From: Anaerolineae bacterium
Lineage (GTDB): Bacteria; Chloroflexota; Anaerolineae; JAADDB01
DNA: 7,550 nucleotides
Direction: 5' to 3'
NCBI GenBank assembly: GCA_015489285.1
Contig: WGAA01000330.1
Coordinates: 1 to 7,550 of the forward strand
Under the pieces are notes generated by a model that saw nothing but the letters and a program-made list of their open reading frames with translations, did no database searches and had not been told where the DNA came from. The position numbers and the translations under genes were made by a program. Positions 6,170 through 7,550 of this stretch are shown piece by piece (the stretch's first letter is position 1; the number at the start of each line of letters is the position of its first letter).

Positions 6170-7175
6170 TCTCGTCGCCCGCATCCGTGCGATGCCCAAA
6201 GTCGAGCTGCACATCCACCTGGAAGGGACGGTCGGCCCGGGGACGTTCTTGCGCCTCTGCGAGCGGCACGGGCTCCGTCCCCCCGCGGAGACGGAGGAGG
6301 CGCTGCGGGAGCAGTACCGCTTCCGCTCTTTCGAGGATTTCATCCCCCTTTACCTCGCCATTCAGGACAGCATGCGCACAGCAGAGGATTTCGCGCTCGT
6401 CGTCTACGAGCTGGGCGCGGATCGGGCTGCCCAGCACATTGTCTACTCCGAAGTCACCGTCACGCCGTACACCCACATCTGGCAGCACAAGGGGATCGCG
6501 CCGGAGGAGATCATCGAGGGGTTGGAGGAAGGTCGCCGTCGGGTGCGGGAGGACTTTGGGGTCGAACTGCGGTGGATTCTGGACATCCCCCGCTCCCTGC
6601 CCGAACCCGCGACCGCGTGGACGACCGATTGGGCCATTGCCTGGCGGGACCGGGGGGTTGTGGCCCTCGGGCTGGGGGGGAGCGAGCGCAAAGGTCCGGC
6701 CCCCCGATTTGGGCCCGCGTTCGAGCGGGCCCGGGCCGCGGGGTTGCACAGCGTGCCCCACGCGGGGGAGACGGCCGGGCCGGAAAGTGTGTGGGCGGCC
6801 ATCCACGCGCTGGCCGCGGAGCGCATCGGCCACGGCGTACGGGCCATCGAAGATCCCCTCCTCCTCGCCTACCTGCGGGAACACCGCATCCCCCTGGAGA
6901 TCAACCCCACCAGCAACGTCCTTCTGGGACTTTACCCCTCCCTGGAGCAACACCCCTTTCCCCGCCTCTGGGACATGGGGCTCGTCCTCACCGTCAACTC
7001 CGATGACCCGGCCCTCTTCGACACCACCCTCACCGACGAATACATCCGCCTGGTCTCCACCTTCGGCTACACGTGGGAGGATGTGGTGCGTTGGGTGCGC
7101 AATGCGGCCGATGCCGCGTTCCTCTCCCCCGAGGAGAGGGCCCAGATCCTGGCCGAAATCCTGGAGCTCGGGTGA
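6159..7175 (+). CDS. add: Adenosine deaminase family protein
   Basis: The 338-residue metal-dependent amidohydrolase-superfamily enzyme is expected to hydrolyse the 6-amino group of adenosine or a related purine, giving inosine and ammonia in the cytoplasm. The zinc and catalytic set is complete: His18-x-His20 in PKVELHIHLEGT, His201 and general acid Glu204 in HAGE, His225 in RIGHG, and Asp282-Asp283 in VNSDDP. The length fits ADA (about 330-350). The PTSN motif (EINPTSNVLLG) is ADA-like. Close relatives include adenine deaminase and aminodeoxyfutalosine deaminase of the alternative menaquinone route, so substrate assignment rests on context. The gene overlaps the transporter by 11 bases, consistent with import followed by deamination. 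It is the last gene of the run; no intrinsic terminator is seen after it. Confidence 0.87.
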   Translation: MDADLVARIRAMPKVELHIHLEGTVGPGTFLRLCERHGLRPPAETEEALREQYRFRSFEDFIPLYLAIQDSMRTAEDFALVVYELGADRAAQHIVYSEVTVTPYTHIWQHKGIAPEEIIEGLEEGRRRVREDFGVELRWILDIPRSLPEPATAWTTDWAIAWRDRGVVALGLGGSERKGPAPRFGPAFERARAAGLHSVPHAGETAGPESVWAAIHALAAERIGHGVRAIEDPLLLAYLREHRIPLEINPTSNVLLGLYPSLEQHPFPRLWDMGLVLTVNSDDPALFDTTLTDEYIRLVSTFGYTWEDVVRWVRNAADAAFLSPEERAQILAEILELG

Positions 7176-7183
7176 TTTCTCTG

Positions 7184-7197
7184 TTCGGAATTCCGAA
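7184..7197. other. 14-base perfect palindrome after the deaminase gene
   Basis: TTCGGAATTCCGAA is perfectly self-complementary and lies 8 bases past the stop codon. It has no loop and no following T-run, so it does not qualify as an intrinsic terminator. It could be a protein-binding site or chance. Confidence 0.4.
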
Positions 7198-7397
7198 GTC
7201 GGGCGCCGGTGAGGACGTCGGCGCTGGAGGCGCAGCTTGGCCCGGCGACGTAATCCGTGATGCGTGATGCGTAACGTCATTCGTCACCCGTCATGCGTCA
7301 GGCGCCGGTGAGAACCTTGCTGCCACGCTAACCAATTACTCGTTACTCCGTTACTCGTTAGTCGTGATACGTGATTCGTGATGCGTAATGCGTAACG
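7198..7397. repeat. Composite heptamer/hairpin repeat, second copy
   Basis: This region fills most of the space after the deaminase gene and repeats the 1197-1605 family in the same orientation. It holds a GC-rich unit (7203-7241, arms GCGCC/GGCGC), heptamers CGTGATG x2, CGTAA, CGTCATT, CGTCACC, CGTCATG, CGTCAGG (7256-7302), then the 51-base block, then CGTGATA, CGTGATT, CGTGATG, CGTAATG, CGTAACG (7363-7397). It is shorter than the first copy: units are missing between the CGTCAGG zone and the 51-base block. It ends sharply at about 7399 against the insertion sequence. Confidence 0.8.
7310..7360. repeat. 51-base direct repeat, copy 2
   Basis: It is identical to 1423-1473 except for T at 7329. 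The heptamers CGTTACT, CGTTACT and CGTTA close the block. Confidence 0.9.
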
Positions 7398-7399
7398 TA

Positions 7400-7550
7400 T
7401 GTCAAGTCCTGAAATACGTTTAGTCTGGTCCTGCGGATAGTCAGCATTGGCACATTAACAAGTGGCCTCCGTCTCGGGTGGAAAGACCAAGGCAGGTGCC
7501 GTGACACGGCCGAGATAGACATCTTCGGGCCGGGCGTAGTTCAGGCTCAG
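7400..7550 (-). mobile_element. Insertion sequence end, truncated by the window edge
   Basis: The heptamer repeats stop at about 7399. The following sequence begins TGTCAAGTCCTGAAATACG, has a different base composition, and leads into a transposase C-terminus on the - strand. A TG terminus is common to IS3- and IS481-type elements. The opposite end and any target duplication are outside the window, so the exact boundary is an estimate. The terminus contains TTGACA on the - strand (7400-7405), pointing outward. Confidence 0.55.
7455..7550 (-). CDS. DDE (rve-type) transposase, C-terminal 31 residues only
   Basis: Reading the complement from the right edge gives an open frame ending in TAA at 7457-7455. 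It contains LSLNYARPEDVYLGR, which resembles the end of the integrase catalytic core in IS3/IS481-type transposases (the HxSLxYxxPxxVY pattern). About 14 further residues form a short tail. The rest of the gene lies beyond the window. The call rests on this single motif and on the probable element end downstream; the family cannot be fixed. Confidence 0.6.
   Translation of the reverse strand: MSLNYARPEDVYLGRVTAPALVFPPETEATC

Noticed and set aside
7176..7200. Intrinsic terminator after the deaminase gene
   Set aside because: The palindrome at 7184-7197 has no loop and no U-tract follows.
5395..7212. 605-codon open frame on the + strand
   Set aside because: It overlaps the transporter and deaminase in another frame, is Arg/Pro/Ser-rich without motifs, and crosses both genes. 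It is a shadow.
6129..7280. 383-codon open frame on the - strand
   Set aside because: It is antisense to the deaminase, whose zinc motifs are all intact. It has no recognisable domain.

Overview
The window is high-GC DNA in which every complete gene lies on the + strand. It looks like a chromosomal segment of a Chloroflexota-type (Anaerolineae-like), possibly thermophilic bacterium. The hints are a Thr/Pro-rich secretion linker ahead of a glycosidase, a HEPN/nucleotidyltransferase pair, very GC-rich codon use and degenerate heptamer repeats between genes. This taxonomic placement is inference; no marker gene settles it.

Layout: (1) 3-1196 is the C-terminal part of a secreted clan GH-A glycoside hydrolase whose start lies upstream of the window. 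(2) 1197-1605 is a gene-free stretch built from heptamers of the pattern CGTNANN, interspersed with imperfect hairpin units. (3) An extended -10 promoter at 1606-1634 precedes a tight seven-gene run: gatC, gatA, a HEPN-domain gene, an MNT-type nucleotidyltransferase gene, a TrmH-type rRNA/tRNA 2'-O-methyltransferase gene, an MFS transporter gene and an adenosine-deaminase-family gene. From gatA onward the spacings are 8 bases or less, or the genes overlap. (4) 7198-7397 is a second copy of the heptamer/hairpin repeat in the same orientation, including a 51-base block that matches the first copy at 50 of 51 positions. (5) At about 7400 the repeat stops abruptly at what looks like the end of an insertion sequence, with the last 31 codons of a DDE transposase on the - strand (7455-7550).

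Functionally, gatC and gatA encode two subunits of the GatCAB tRNA-dependent amidotransferase (gatB is not in the window), and trmH is also a tRNA-linked gene. The last two genes suggest nucleoside uptake followed by deamination. The HEPN-MNT pair is a toxin-antitoxin-like module sitting inside this otherwise housekeeping operon.

The signals most worth a second look are the composite heptamer/hairpin repeats that bracket the operon as direct repeats, the HEPN-MNT module within a gatCA-trmH operon, and the insertion sequence end lodged in the second repeat copy.
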